This document shows positions 20,627-31,624 of a stretch of DNA of 64,000 nucleotides, one piece after another. The stretch covers positions 85,289-149,288 of the forward strand of contig NZ_JAGGPN010000020.1 in assembly GCF_018613795.1 (NCBI RefSeq). Direction: 5' to 3'. The notes beneath the pieces were generated by a model. The model searched no databases. It was not told the DNA's origin and worked only from the letters and a program-made list of their open reading frames with translations. This DNA comes from Arthrobacter sp. ISL-65. Lineage in GTDB: Bacteria; Actinomycetota; Actinomycetes; Actinomycetales; Micrococcaceae. Numbering within the stretch: position 1 is the stretch's first letter; the number at the start of each line of letters is the position of its first letter. A program made the translations under genes and the position numbers.

Positions 20627-21181
20627 TCAGCTGGTGTGGTGCGACAGGCCGAGGGACAGCCGGGTGTTGCCGGGCCCTTCCAGCACCAGGGCAATCGCCT
20701 GGTTGGGAAGCTCAAAGACCATGGTGGCGTCCGCTGTATCTCCCTGCCGGAGCTGCGCTTTCGCCGGTGACGTCCAGAGTGGATGAATGCTGTTGGCGCC
20801 CAGCCCAGTCACCGAGAACTGCGACGTGTCCAGCGTGATGCCTTCACCCTCGAGAGCGGTGAACTGCACCAGAATCCTCACCCGGTGGGTCCCCGCGGAC
20901 GGGCCCTCGTCCAGGACCTGGACGCGTTCCGGCGGAAGCCAGCCGTCCTTTTCCAGCGGGATGATGCCGTTGACCCGCGCCGTTCCGCCGGGGATCACCG
21001 CGCTCGCGCCCAGCGGGGTGCTGGCCTCCGGCTTGGCCGTAAGGAAGAGATATCCCAGCACTAACCCCAGGGCGCAAAGCAGGGAAAGCGGGATCACCAG
21101 CAGCTTCCGACGGCGCCGGGTACCGGTCCTGCCGGTGGCGGCCGTGTCAGGTGTCGATACGTCTGGAGCCATGGTTGACAT
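20627..21181 (-). CDS. Unassigned single-pass membrane protein
   Basis: Predicted 184-aa protein. The ATG at 21181 is chosen because CAAACT lies 6 nt upstream and the earlier in-frame region has no family look. A basic cytoplasmic segment (RTGTRRRRK) precedes one transmembrane helix (LLVIPLSLLCALGLVLGYLF). An exported domain of about 130 residues follows, with strand-like segments (HRVRILVQFTAL, EGITLDTSQFSVTG, ADATMVFELPNQAIALVLEG). This pattern suggests an immunoglobulin-like or DUF4352-like fold, but I cannot name the family. It neighbours another unassigned gene oriented the same way. Confidence 0.7.
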   Translation of the reverse strand: MSTMAPDVSTPDTAATGRTGTRRRRKLLVIPLSLLCALGLVLGYLFLTAKPEASTPLGASAVIPGGTARVNGIIPLEKDGWLPPERVQVLDEGPSAGTHRVRILVQFTALEGEGITLDTSQFSVTGLGANSIHPLWTSPAKAQLRQGDTADATMVFELPNQAIALVLEGPGNTRLSLGLSHHTS

Positions 21182-21187
21182 GGCACG

Positions 21188-21193
21188 AGTTTG
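21188..21193 (-). promoter_or_regulatory. -10-like CAAACT, 6 nt before the ATG at 21181
   Basis: Minus strand CAAACT, CGTGCC, ATG. It is a one-base variant of the TAAACT boxes elsewhere and supports the chosen start. Confidence 0.4.
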
Positions 21194-21260
21194 CGGCCGA
21201 CAGGTTGGAAAAAACCTGCGCGGCACCCCGCATTCCGGGTGGCCCGTCAGGCGGGGCCCG

Positions 21261-22043
21261 TCAGGCGGGGTTGGGACGCAGCGGCCACTGGATGTGATCG
21301 CGCACATCCGTGAGGTTCATCGGTTCCGCCACGAAAAGATCGTCCAGCATGTACTCATCCACGGCCAGGATGCGGATGCGGTGCCCGGGAAGCTGCCCCT
21401 CGGCGTCGAGCGGTTCGGCGGAGACACACACTCCGGTCCCTGCATCAATGCGGATTCTGGTCCGGCCCGGTCCGCACAGGGGTGCTGCCGGATCCAGCGG
21501 ACGGTACCCCGCATTCGGTGAGACCACGGTTTCCAGCGCCGGGCGGCCTTCGTGCGCCAACTGCTGAACCGGCTCCAAGAGTTCGACGGCGTTGGCGTTG
21601 GGGAACTCGAGCGGTACCGGGGCATTTCCCGCCAGCTCCACCGGATCCAGTGCAGCAGCGAACCGGCCGTTTCCGAACGAGGGTTCGCCGTACGCGGCCT
21701 CCGGGCGGCGCCGCACCAGCCCGCCGTCGTCGTAGACCGGCGTCACCAGGTGCGCGGGAAGAAGCCACGACTTCCGGGTGGCGCTGATGTACAGGCCGTC
21801 ACGGGAATCATTGATGCCCGTGGTGCTGCCCAGCAGCGTGCCGTCGTCGGACTCCAGGCGCAGCGCGCCGGGGCGGCGCAGCCAGGCGCGTACGGTGGCG
21901 CTGCCGGGAGCTTCGGCGTATTCGAAGCGCAGGGACTGCCATTTCCACGGGGACGAGCGGCAAAGGTTGCGAAAGGAGACGGCCGACGTGGGCGTCGCAC
22001 CGCCGCCGTGTTCCTGCCGGTGTTTGGCGTCCCAGGTCCCCAT
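21261..22043 (-). CDS. Unassigned soluble protein
   Basis: Predicted 260-aa cytoplasmic protein with no signal or membrane segment. The ATG at 22043 is chosen because TAAACT lies exactly 6 nt upstream; the nearby GTG at 22049 would directly abut that box. It contains strand-rich segments (SLRFEYAEAPGSATVRAWLRR, LRLESDDGTLLGSTTG, HRIRILAVDEYMLDDLFV) and ends IQWPLRPNPA. I do not recognise the family; similar proteins occur in related Arthrobacter, recalled only loosely. It is divergent from the prepilin peptidase gene. Confidence 0.7.
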   Translation of the reverse strand: MGTWDAKHRQEHGGGATPTSAVSFRNLCRSSPWKWQSLRFEYAEAPGSATVRAWLRRPGALRLESDDGTLLGSTTGINDSRDGLYISATRKSWLLPAHLVTPVYDDGGLVRRRPEAAYGEPSFGNGRFAAALDPVELAGNAPVPLEFPNANAVELLEPVQQLAHEGRPALETVVSPNAGYRPLDPAAPLCGPGRTRIRIDAGTGVCVSAEPLDAEGQLPGHRIRILAVDEYMLDDLFVAEPMNLTDVRDHIQWPLRPNPA

Positions 22044-22049
22044 ATCCAC

Positions 22050-22055
22050 AGTTTA
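22050..22055 (-). promoter_or_regulatory. -10 box TAAACT, 6 nt before the ATG at 22043 (leaderless)
   Basis: Minus strand TAAACT, GTGGAT, ATG. It fixes the start of the unassigned protein. Confidence 0.5.
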
Positions 22056-22090
22056 CGCGCGGCCCGAAGCGGCCGGCGGGGCCAATCCAG

Positions 22091-22096
22091 TAGCAT
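22091..22096 (+). promoter_or_regulatory. -10 box TAGCAT, 6 nt before the prepilin peptidase GTG (leaderless)
   Basis: TAGCAT, CCGAGA, GTG. No ribosome site is present. Confidence 0.5.
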
Positions 22097-22102
22097 CCGA
22101 GA

Positions 22103-22657
22103 GTGATCCAACGACTTGGCGGACTGTGGGAAGCGGCACCACTCGCGTTCTGGCTGCTGCTGGCCGCGTGCGCCTATTTCGCCGTGATGGCGGTGCGGCT
22201 CACGGTCATCGACGTGCGGCACCACCTCCTGCCGAACCGGATTGTCTTTCCCTCCTATGGCATCGCCGGTGTGCTGCTGCTGGGGGCGGTGCTCACCCTC
22301 GCGACGGTGGAACCGTCCGGACTGCCCGACGGCGCGGCCCGCCTTTTCGGGGTGCCCGCGCTGAGGATTGCGGCCGGGGGAGCGGTACTGTGGCTCTTCT
22401 ACTTCGTGCTGCGGCTGGTGTATCCGCCCGGCATGGGCTTCGGGGACGTGAAGCTCGCCGGCGTCCTGGGGCTGTACCTGGGCTACCTCGGCTGGCCGCA
22501 TGTCTTCGCCGGGACGTTCGCAGCGTTCCTGCTCGGCGGCCTTTGGAGCATCGGCCTGCTGGCACTGCGGCGCGGGACGCTCAAATCGGCCATACCATTC
22601 GGGCCGTTCATGCTGGCGGGGGCAGCCGCGGCGATGGTCCTGCTGCCCGCGGGTTAG
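22103..22657 (+). CDS. A24 family prepilin peptidase (short, TadV/CpaA-like)
   Basis: Membrane aspartyl protease that removes the leader of type IV-like prepilins. The protein is 184 aa with about six hydrophobic segments. The two catalytic aspartates are in VIDVRHHLLPNRIVFP and GMGFGDVKLAGVLG (the GFGD motif). It lacks the N-terminal methyltransferase domain of PilD. No pilin, secretion ATPase or tad gene is next to it, so its substrates lie elsewhere. Confidence 0.9.
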   Translation: MIQRLGGLWEAAPLAFWLLLAACAYFAVMAVRLTVIDVRHHLLPNRIVFPSYGIAGVLLLGAVLTLATVEPSGLPDGAARLFGVPALRIAAGGAVLWLFYFVLRLVYPPGMGFGDVKLAGVLGLYLGYLGWPHVFAGTFAAFLLGGLWSIGLLALRRGTLKSAIPFGPFMLAGAAAAMVLLPAG

Positions 22658-22705
22658 CTGCGGGCAGGGGCACTGGTCCCGGCGCGGCGCGGGCACCGGT
22701 CCGGC

Positions 22706-22711
22706 TAGGCT
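22706..22711 (+). promoter_or_regulatory. -10 box TAGGCT, 6 nt before the NUDIX ATG (leaderless)
   Basis: TAGGCT, AAACCC, ATG. No ribosome site is present. Confidence 0.55.
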
Positions 22712-22717
22712 AAACCC

Positions 22718-25505
<2,788 letters not shown>

Positions 25506-25507
25506 TT

Positions 25508-25532
25508 TTGCACTATCATTGTTTTAGTGCAA
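25508..25532. promoter_or_regulatory. TetR-type operator overlapping a leaderless promoter
   Basis: TTGCACTA (25508-25515) and TAGTGCAA (25525-25532) form a perfect 8-bp inverted repeat with a 9-nt spacer. The leftward -10 box GATAGT (25512-25517) lies within it. A further TTGCACTG half-site sits at 25481-25488, inside the first codons of the regulator. Confidence 0.65.
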
Positions 25533-25619
25533 TTTAGCGGACGTGTTCTGCTGCTACGACGGGCAGATTGGGCATAGGCGCTGACCTCCTGGATCAAGCT
25601 TCGGGAGCCTCCAAGGGGC

Positions 25620-25643
25620 GATATCTGGACAAAGACTCCAAAC
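25620..25643. repeat. Half-copy of the palindromic element seen at 2528-2598
   Basis: Read on the minus strand, TTTGGAGTCTTTGTCCAGAT matches the right arm of the first element (TTGGAGTTTTTGTACAGAT) with two differences. The opposite arm is not recognisable here. It lies between the fumC terminator and the TetR promoter. Confidence 0.45.
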
Positions 25644-25647
25644 AAGA

Positions 25648-25696
25648 ACGACGGCGGCCGCCCGCCTTCGCTGGGAAGGTGGGCGGCCGCCGTCGT
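25648..25696 (-). terminator. Strong terminator after fumC
   Basis: A 19-bp stem (25648-25666 with 25678-25696; core ACGACGGCGGCCGCCC) has one G-U pair and an 11-nt loop. T-rich sequence follows on the minus strand. It lies 22 nt beyond the fumC stop. Confidence 0.8.
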
Positions 25697-25718
25697 ACTT
25701 AAGGGAGGCGGTGGGGAC

Positions 25719-27146
25719 CTATGCCTTGTGCGCCGGAGCCGTCATGGTGGTGACGTCCAGTGCCTTGTCCAGGTCGGCTTCGGAAACCTTGCCTTCGCCG
25801 TCTCCGACGAAGCCGAGCTTCTCGGTGGCCTGGCGGACGGTCAGGCCCTCCTTGACGGCGGTCTTGGCGATCTTGGCGGCGTTTTCGTATCCGATGAACT
25901 TGTTCAGCGGGGTAACGATCGACGGTGAAGCCTCGGCGAGGAAGCGGGCACGCTCGACGTTGGCGGTGATGCCGTCGACCATCTTGTCTGCCATGACGCG
26001 GCTGGTATTGGCCAGCAGGCGGACGGACTCGAGCAGGTTCGCGGCCATGACCGGGATGCCGACGTTCAGTTCGAAGGCGCCGTTGGTGCCGGACCAGGCG
26101 ATGGCGGTGTCGTTGCCGATGACCTGGGCGCAGACCATGATGGAGGCTTCGCAGATGACGGGGTTGACCTTGCCCGGCATGATCGAGGAGCCCGGCTGCA
26201 GGTCCGGGATGGCGATTTCGCCGAGGCCGGTGTTGGGGCCGGAGCCCATCCAGCGCAGGTCATTGTTGATCTTCATGAAGGAGATGGCAATGTTGCGCAG
26301 CTGGCTGGAGGCTTCGATGAGGCCGTCGCGGTTGGCCTGGGCCTCGAAGTGGTCGCGGGCCTCGGTCAGGGGCAGGCCGGTGTCGGTGGCGAGCAGTTCG
26401 ATGACGCGCTCCGGGAAGCCGGCCGGGGTGTTGATGCCGGTGCCCACGGCGGTGCCGCCCAGCGGCACTTCGGCGACGCGGGGGAGTGCGGCGTTGATGC
26501 GCTCGATGCCGTAGCGGACCTGCGCCGCGTAGCCGCCGAATTCCTGGCCCAGGGTGACCGGGGTGGCGTCCATGAGGTGCGTGCGGCCGGACTTGACGAC
26601 GTCCTTGAACTCGGCGGCCTTGCGCTCCAGCGATTCGGCGAGGTAGCCGAGGGCCGGAATGAGGTCGTTGATCAGTGCCGAGGTGGCTGCAACGTGGACG
26701 GAGGTGGGGAACACGTCGTTGGAGGACTGCGAGGCGTTGACGTGGTCGTTGGGGTGGACCACCTTGTCGCTGCCGGCCGCCTTCAGGGCGCGCGTAGCCA
26801 GTTCAGCGAGGACCTCGTTGGTGTTCATGTTCGAGGACGTGCCGGAGCCGGTCTGGAAAACGTCGATGGGGAAGTCGCCGTCGTACTTGCCCGTGGCCAC
26901 CTCGTCGGCAGCTTCCGCGATCGCCTTTGCCAGCTCGCCGTCGAGCACACCCAGTTCAGCGTTGGCCTGGGCAGCGGCCTTCTTGACCCGGGCCAGCGCC
27001 TCAATGTGCGCACGTTCCAGGGTTTTTCCGGAGATCGGGAAGTTCTCGACTGCACGTTGCGTCTGCGCGCGGTACAGGGCGTTCACGGGGACGCGGACTT
27101 CGCCCATCGTGTCATGTTCAATGCGGAACTCTTCAGTGGAAGTCAT
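25719..27146 (-). CDS. fumC: Fumarate hydratase, class II
   Basis: Iron-independent fumarase interconverting fumarate and malate in the TCA cycle. The protein is 475 aa, normal for a homotetrameric FumC. It has [13 protein letters not shown], the [11 protein letters not shown] region, [18 protein letters not shown] and the family signature [11 protein letters not shown]. The ATG is preceded by TAAGCT at exactly 6 nt, implying a leaderless mRNA. A strong hairpin follows. Confidence 0.96.
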   Translation of the reverse strand: MTSTEEFRIEHDTMGEVRVPVNALYRAQTQRAVENFPISGKTLERAHIEALARVKKAAAQANAELGVLDGELAKAIAEAADEVATGKYDGDFPIDVFQTGSGTSSNMNTNEVLAELATRALKAAGSDKVVHPNDHVNASQSSNDVFPTSVHVAATSALINDLIPALGYLAESLERKAAEFKDVVKSGRTHLMDATPVTLGQEFGGYAAQVRYGIERINAALPRVAEVPLGGTAVGTGINTPAGFPERVIELLATDTGLPLTEARDHFEAQANRDGLIEASSQLRNIAISFMKINNDLRWMGSGPNTGLGEIAIPDLQPGSSIMPGKVNPVICEASIMVCAQVIGNDTAIAWSGTNGAFELNVGIPVMAANLLESVRLLANTSRVMADKMVDGITANVERARFLAEASPSIVTPLNKFIGYENAAKIAKTAVKEGLTVRQATEKLGFVGDGEGKVSEADLDKALDVTTMTAPAHKA

Positions 27147-27152
27147 GGGGCT

Positions 27153-27158
27153 AGCTTA
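27153..27158 (-). promoter_or_regulatory. -10 box TAAGCT, 6 nt before the fumC ATG (leaderless)
   Basis: Minus strand TAAGCT, AGCCCC, ATG, with no ribosome site. Confidence 0.5.
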
Positions 27159-27233
27159 GGACGCCCGGGCGCCGCATCGAAAACCGTGAACGGCTTGCTA
27201 CAGGCGGCCCGCCCGGGCGCTTTGGGGGAGCTT

Positions 27234-27848
27234 CTAAAGGTCTCCGATTCCGGAAACAAGCTCCGCCCGGCCGTCAGCGAGGCTGTAGGAGAGGCCGATC
27301 ACCGCTGCCCGGCCCGACTCGATTGCGTCCGAAATCACACGCGAGCTGTCCACGAGGCGCTGTGAGGTCTGCTTGACGTGCTCCACCACCATCTCATTGA
27401 CCTCGGTCTGGTCATTGCGGAGCGATGTCAGGACTGAAGGCGTGATGCGCTCGACGAGGTCCCGGATGAAGCCCGTCGGCATCTGGCCGGTTTCAACGGC
27501 GGACTTCGTAGCGGTGACCGCGCCGCAGCTGTCATGGCCGAGCACCACGATCAGCGGCACGCCCAGCACGCCGATGCTGTACTCGAGCGAGCCGAAGACG
27601 GCGTCGTCAATGACTTGGCCCGCGGTCCGGACGACGAAGACGTCGCCTAGTCCGACGTCGAAAATGATCTCGGCGGCCAGCCGCGAGTCGGAGCAGCCGA
27701 AGATCACCGCGAAGGGATGCTGGGTCTCCACCAGGGATGAGCGCCGGGAAGCGTCCTGGTTCGGGTGCGAGGATTCACTGTTAACGAAGCGTTCGTTGCC
27801 TTCGCGCAGACGGCGCCAGGCCAGGGCAGGGGTCAGATAAGTGGTCAC
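27234..27848 (-). CDS. Beta-class carbonic anhydrase
   Basis: Zinc enzyme hydrating CO2 to bicarbonate. The protein is 204 aa. Zinc ligands are C52 with the D54-R56 dyad in GCSDSR, and H105 and C108 in LGHDSCGA. RTAGQVIDDAVFGSLEYSI is the typical substrate-channel segment. The C-terminal half is helical, and IGLSYSLADGRAELV resembles the usual final strand. The GTG start follows TAAGGT by 6 nt. Confidence 0.93.
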   Translation of the reverse strand: MTTYLTPALAWRRLREGNERFVNSESSHPNQDASRRSSLVETQHPFAVIFGCSDSRLAAEIIFDVGLGDVFVVRTAGQVIDDAVFGSLEYSIGVLGVPLIVVLGHDSCGAVTATKSAVETGQMPTGFIRDLVERITPSVLTSLRNDQTEVNEMVVEHVKQTSQRLVDSSRVISDAIESGRAAVIGLSYSLADGRAELVSGIGDL

Positions 27849-27854
27849 GGCCCC

Positions 27855-27860
27855 ACCTTA
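27855..27860 (-). promoter_or_regulatory. -10 box TAAGGT, 6 nt before the carbonic anhydrase GTG (leaderless)
   Basis: Minus strand TAAGGT, GGGGCC, GTG. It lies in the short gap after the DUF4245 gene, so the anhydrase may have its own promoter as well as read-through. Confidence 0.5.
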
Positions 27861-28535
27861 CGGCGCGGGGCTTGCTGAGGGGGAAACGGTGACAGCGGGG
27901 TTACTTTCCAGGGATTTGACGACGGCGGCAGCCAGGACTGCGAATTCCTCCAGGTTGGCGTCGCCGGCCAGGACCACGGTGGTTCCGCGGTAGGCGAGCA
28001 CCATGCTCTTCTCGCCCTTGCCCGTGTCATGGAGTTCCCACTCCCTGCCGCCGGCGTCGCGCGTGCCGGTCACCGGAGCGTTCTTGGTCTGCTGCACGAG
28101 CCAGCTGGGGTTGGCCTTGCTGGTCTGGGTCAGGCCGATGAATTTTTCCTTCGGGGTCACGTATCCGACCTCCCAGGCCGCAACGCCCGTGCCGGCGGCC
28201 GCCGCCCAGCGGGCGTAATTCGGGTGGAATGTGTCGCCCGCCGCGGGGGCCACCGGTGTGAATCCCGCCACACCCGCGGCGTTTTCGGCCACGGCGCTGA
28301 CATTGACGTTGGGCCGGAAGCCGTCCGACTTCGGGGACGGATTCATCAGGACGATGGGCAGGAACGCTGCGATGCTCACCAGCAGGGCGATGATCATTCC
28401 GATCACCGAGGCATTGGCCCGTTTCGCGGCTGCCGCGGGGATTACGGGCTTGACGGGCTGGCCGGCCGGCGAGGGGGAGGGGGCGGAAGCCTGCACGCGG
28501 CTCGAGGGGGCGGACTGGTCCTGCGTATCACTCAC
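27858..28535 (-). CDS. DUF4245 domain-containing membrane protein
   Basis: Actinobacterial protein of unknown function, 225 aa from the GTG at 28535. A Pro/Ala-rich cytoplasmic N-terminus is followed by one membrane helix (VIGMIIALLVSIAAFLPIVLM) and an extracytoplasmic domain (DUF4245) with FTPVAPAAGDTFHPNYARW and GVAAWEVGYVTPKEKFIGL. The domain ends before a Ser/Pro tail. DUF4245 genes next to glpX are a familiar actinobacterial arrangement, as here (divergent). The start is uncertain: an ATG at 28553 is in frame, but it would lie inside the -10-like GACTAT that sits 6 nt before the GTG. Confidence 0.85.
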   Translation of the reverse strand: MSDTQDQSAPSSRVQASAPSPSPAGQPVKPVIPAAAAKRANASVIGMIIALLVSIAAFLPIVLMNPSPKSDGFRPNVNVSAVAENAAGVAGFTPVAPAAGDTFHPNYARWAAAAGTGVAAWEVGYVTPKEKFIGLTQTSKANPSWLVQQTKNAPVTGTRDAGGREWELHDTGKGEKSMVLAYRGTTVVLAGDANLEEFAVLAAAVVKSLESNPAVTVSPSASPAP

Positions 28536-28541
28536 CCTTCT

Positions 28542-28547
28542 ATAGTC
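28542..28547 (-). promoter_or_regulatory. -10-like GACTAT, 6 nt before the DUF4245 GTG
   Basis: Minus strand GACTAT, AGAAGG, GTG. It is a weak match, keeping only A2, A5 and T6 of TATAAT, at the same 6-nt spacing as other boxes in the window. Confidence 0.3.
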
Positions 28548-28730
28548 GCCCATGCGGGGCCCGAACTCACATTCGAGCCGACGGCGGTGAGGCCCGCCGT
28601 CCGTTACGCGGCGTGGTCATCCCACCCCCGGGCACCGCGGTGGCGACTATGATCAGTTACAGAGGAATCACCGCGATGGCCGGCTCAGGCCTCGCGGGTC
28701 CAATGATCGCCACTCGAAGAAGAGGTTCAC

Positions 28731-29768
28731 GTGTCACCAGCGTCCATGACCCAGAAGTACTCAACGCTTTCCCCGTCGCTCGCCGTCGGAATAGACGAGC
28801 CGGACCGCAACCTCGCCCTTGAACTTGTCCGCGTGACCGAAGCCGCGGCGATCGCCGGCGGCCACTGGGTTGGATTCGGCGACAAGAACAAGGCCGACGG
28901 CGCCGCCGTCGATGCCATGCGCTCCTTCCTCCAGACCGTCCACTTCAACGGCGTCGTGGTCATCGGTGAAGGCGAAAAGGACGAAGCCCCGATGCTGTTC
29001 AACGGCGAACAGGTTGGTGACGGCACCGGTCCTGAGTGCGACGTCGCCGTCGATCCCATCGACGGAACCCGCCTGACCGCGCTGGGCATCAACAACGCCC
29101 TGGCCGTCCTGGCCGTCGCCGAGCGCGGCTCCATGTTTGACCCCTCCGCCGTGTTCTACATGGAGAAGCTGGTCACCGGACCTGAAGCCGCCGACATGGT
29201 TGATCTGCGTTTACCCGTCAAGCAGAACCTGCACCTGATCGCCAAGGCCAAGGGCGTGAAGGTCAACCAGCTCAACGTCATGATCCTGGACCGTGACCGC
29301 CACCGCCCGCTGGTCGAGGAGATCCGCGATGCCGGCGCGCGCACCAAATTCATCATGGACGGCGACGTTGCAGGTGCCATCGCGGCTGCCCGCTCCGGCA
29401 CCGGCGTGGACGCACTCATGGGCATCGGCGGAACCCCGGAGGGCATCGTGGCGGCCTGCGCCATCAAGTCCCTCGGCGGCGTGATCCAGGGTCGGCTGTG
29501 GCCGACCAGCGACGACGAGAAGCAGAAGGCGATCGACGCCGGCCACGACCTCGAGCGGGTCCTGTCCACCAACGACCTCGTCACCAGCGACAACTGCTAC
29601 TTCGCCGCCACCGGCATCACCGACGGCGACCTCCTCAAGGGCGTGCGCTACTCCAAGGACAAGGTCCTGACGCAGTCAATCGTCATGCGCTCCAAGTCCG
29701 GCACCATCCGCTTCGTGGACGGCGAGCACCAGGCCAGCAAGTGGGAAGGCTACGCCCGCAAGAGCTAG
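28731..29768 (+). CDS. glpX: Fructose-1,6-bisphosphatase, class II
   Basis: Gluconeogenic phosphatase producing fructose-6-phosphate, typical of actinobacteria that lack class I FBPase. The protein is 345 aa. The GTG start has a long purine ribosome site (GAAGAAGAGG). Metal and substrate motifs are VGFGDKNKADGAAVDAM, GEGEKDEAPML (79-89) and VDPIDGTRL (107-115), followed by GIGGTPEGIVAACA. It is followed by a large palindromic repeat that may also terminate transcription. Confidence 0.95.
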   Translation: MSPASMTQKYSTLSPSLAVGIDEPDRNLALELVRVTEAAAIAGGHWVGFGDKNKADGAAVDAMRSFLQTVHFNGVVVIGEGEKDEAPMLFNGEQVGDGTGPECDVAVDPIDGTRLTALGINNALAVLAVAERGSMFDPSAVFYMEKLVTGPEAADMVDLRLPVKQNLHLIAKAKGVKVNQLNVMILDRDRHRPLVEEIRDAGARTKFIMDGDVAGAIAAARSGTGVDALMGIGGTPEGIVAACAIKSLGGVIQGRLWPTSDDEKQKAIDAGHDLERVLSTNDLVTSDNCYFAATGITDGDLLKGVRYSKDKVLTQSIVMRSKSGTIRFVDGEHQASKWEGYARKS

Positions 29769-29794
29769 CCCTTACGGCTTTCCCAGCGCCTTTT

Positions 29795-29860
29795 AGCGCG
29801 AACGTACACTTGTGGCCCCGAATCCGACCGGATCCGGGGCCACAACTGTCCGTTCGCGCT
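29795..29860. repeat. Palindromic repeat element, copy 1 (66 bp)
   Basis: Two 26-bp arms (29795-29820 and 29835-29860) pair with two mismatches around a 13-nt loop. The outer sequence is AGCGCGAACG and the inner part TTGTGGCCCCG. The first 24 bases of the left arm are identical to those of copy 2 at 30605. It is flanked by TTTT on the left and GTTTT on the right and could act as a bidirectional terminator for glpX. Confidence 0.8.
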
Positions 29861-29933
29861 GTTTTCAGCGGACGGTGTCCCAGGTTTCCGATGCCTGGCG
29901 CTGAAGCCGTCCCTGCAACGTTGCCCTGACCTT

Positions 29934-30541
29934 CTAGCGAACGAAGGGCTTTTCGCCGTCAAGATCGTCCTTGAATATTCTGAGCTCCGTCCAACCAAGG
30001 TGCTCCGTGGTTTCCTTGCGCTTCCTGTCATGTGCGGCCTGGACCGGATCCGAATGGTGCCCGCCGTCGTATTGCAGCGCTAGGCGGTGTTCCGGATACG
30101 CGGCGTCCGGCCACACCGCCGGTTGGCCCCAACTATTGTGGATGACATGGTTCAGGACTGGTTCGCCGAGCTTGGTGCGGGCAAGAACCAGGCGCATTCT
30201 GGTCTCCTGCGGAGAGTCACGACGTTCCGCCGGCGCGGCTTGCTGCCGTCTCTCTCGCGCGCGACGTGGATTCGCCAATCCTCCTGCATCCACGCGGGAA
30301 GGCCGTAACCCCAGACCCGTGCTCCGGAGTGGTGAGTGAGTATGGAAGCATCATCCAGAGCGGTATAGGCACGCAGGTTCGCGCACGTGGTGGCATCCCG
30401 TCCCAGTGGAACGCGGATCCCGCGGGAAGGAATGGCCAGGTCCGGCTGCCGCTGGCGTTTCCGGGACACACCGCAGGCGGCAGCGTCCGAAGAAGTGAAC
30501 GATCCTGCTACGAGATCCTGGGGCAGTGGTTTGAGACCCAT
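29934..30541 (-). pseudogene. Remnant of an AbiEi-antitoxin-like/DUF559-type gene with internal deletion and frame change
   Basis: The 5' part (minus strand, from about 30541) encodes a wing-helix-like start and HSGARVWGYGLPAWMQEDWRIHVARE, resembling the N-terminal half of actinobacterial type IV antitoxin-like/DUF559 proteins. The 3' part, in another frame, encodes ETRMRLVLARTKLGEPVLNH, then ALQYDGGHHSDPVQAAHDR and LGWTELRIFKDDLDG, the C-terminal endonuclease-like (Vsr/DUF559) half. The roughly 80-100 residues expected between them are missing and the frame shifts around 30190-30240. So the gene is broken. It lies between two copies of the same palindromic repeat. Confidence 0.65.
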
Positions 30542-30604
30542 GCTCCAGTTTGTACCGGGCAAAGGGCCGCGGGGAGGTTATCCACGGGCGCAAAGCTCGG
30601 GTAG

Positions 30605-30660
30605 AGCGCGAACGTACACTTGTGGCCCTGCACCGCGGGGCCTAAGTGTCCGTTCGCGCT
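30605..30660. repeat. Palindromic repeat element, copy 2 (56 bp)
   Basis: The left arm is identical to copy 1 for 24 bases, starting AGCGCGAACG. The right arm ends CGTTCGCGCT, and the loop is short. The last T is also the first base of the FemAB-like gene's stop codon read on the plus strand (TCA), so the element begins exactly at the end of that gene and probably terminates it. Confidence 0.8.
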
Positions 30661-31619
30661 CAGCGGGTGGGGCGCTTAGTGAGGGCCTTGATGCCGTCGC
30701 GGAGTTTGCGTGCCACCTGGTAGGCCGCGTAGCGGGGCCGGTTGACGGGCAAGTCCCAGGTGCCGGGGTAGGCGATTTCGCGCCCGCCGAACGACTTCTT
30801 GAACGCGGTGAACCCTGCCCACTTGTGGTCGGGCTCCTCGGCCGGGGCCACGCCCCACAGGTCCACGTGCTTCAAGCCCTTCTCCTGGGCATCGGCCATG
30901 AGCGTCACCAGGAGGGGGATGCCTGCGCTGAGCTTGCGGTGGGTGTCATCCATGGCCGCGTGGGCGTACGTCCGGGTGTCCGCCGAATCGTAGGCCAGCG
31001 CTGCCGCCACCGGGCCGCCGTGCAGGTCGGCGATGAACAGCGTCGCCGCGCCCGCGGGCATGAGGGACTCGGCCACCTGCGTCAGGTACTCGTCGCTTTG
31101 CGGTTTGAACCCGTTCCGCCGCGCCGTCATATGGAGGAAGTTCAGGAGCACGCGGATGTCTTCGGGGTCCTGCGTGGCGCGGAACGTAACGCCCTTCTTG
31201 TGGATGTTCCGGTACAGGTTGCGGTTGACCGGCTTCATCTCCGCCAGGACCTCCTTGAAGTCCCGGTCCAGGTCCACGATCCAGCTGAGTTCGGGCTGCT
31301 GGTTGACCGGGGCAGGCTGCAGGCCACGGCGCCGCAGGGCGTCCGGCGCCGAATCCGCATCCAGGCCGGCAGTGACCGGCTCGATCCGGATGAAGACGGC
31401 GCCGCAGGACGTCGCCAGGCCCCGGAGAGCCGCCAGCGCGGCGTCGAACGCCTCGACTGACTCCGCCACCGGGCCGTAGGGCGCATACAGGACCTTGCCC
31501 GCAGGATTCTTTTCCTCGATGGCCAGGAAGCTCCAGCCGGGACCGGATTGCCGGTGCACGTGGCGTCCAAGCGACTTCTGGAAATCCTCCCAGGCCTTCG
31601 TTTGCAGGAAGTACTCCAC
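30660..31619 (-). CDS. FemAB-like peptidoglycan bridge-forming aminoacyltransferase
   Basis: Probable aminoacyl-tRNA-dependent transferase that adds residues to the lipid II stem peptide. The protein is 319 aa with a GTG start. It has the two GNAT-like subdomains of the Fem family: FLQTKAWEDFQKSLG, LYAPYGPVAES, then LAEMKPVNRNLYRNIHKKGV and TYAHAAMDDTHRKLSAGIPL, and the C-terminal WGVAPAEEPDHKWAGFTAFKKSFGG. Arthrobacter peptidoglycans carry interpeptide bridges, which fits. It follows manA after 5 nt, in a manA-femAB-like unit. Confidence 0.88.
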   Translation of the reverse strand: MEYFLQTKAWEDFQKSLGRHVHRQSGPGWSFLAIEEKNPAGKVLYAPYGPVAESVEAFDAALAALRGLATSCGAVFIRIEPVTAGLDADSAPDALRRRGLQPAPVNQQPELSWIVDLDRDFKEVLAEMKPVNRNLYRNIHKKGVTFRATQDPEDIRVLLNFLHMTARRNGFKPQSDEYLTQVAESLMPAGAATLFIADLHGGPVAAALAYDSADTRTYAHAAMDDTHRKLSAGIPLLVTLMADAQEKGLKHVDLWGVAPAEEPDHKWAGFTAFKKSFGGREIAYPGTWDLPVNRPRYAAYQVARKLRDGIKALTKRPTR

Positions 31620-31624
31620 CGCGA

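Noticed and set aside
22103..22657. Part of a Tad/type IV pilus locus
   Set aside because: The prepilin peptidase stands alone. No pilin, secretion ATPase, TadC-like or assembly gene is in the adjacent 20 kb.
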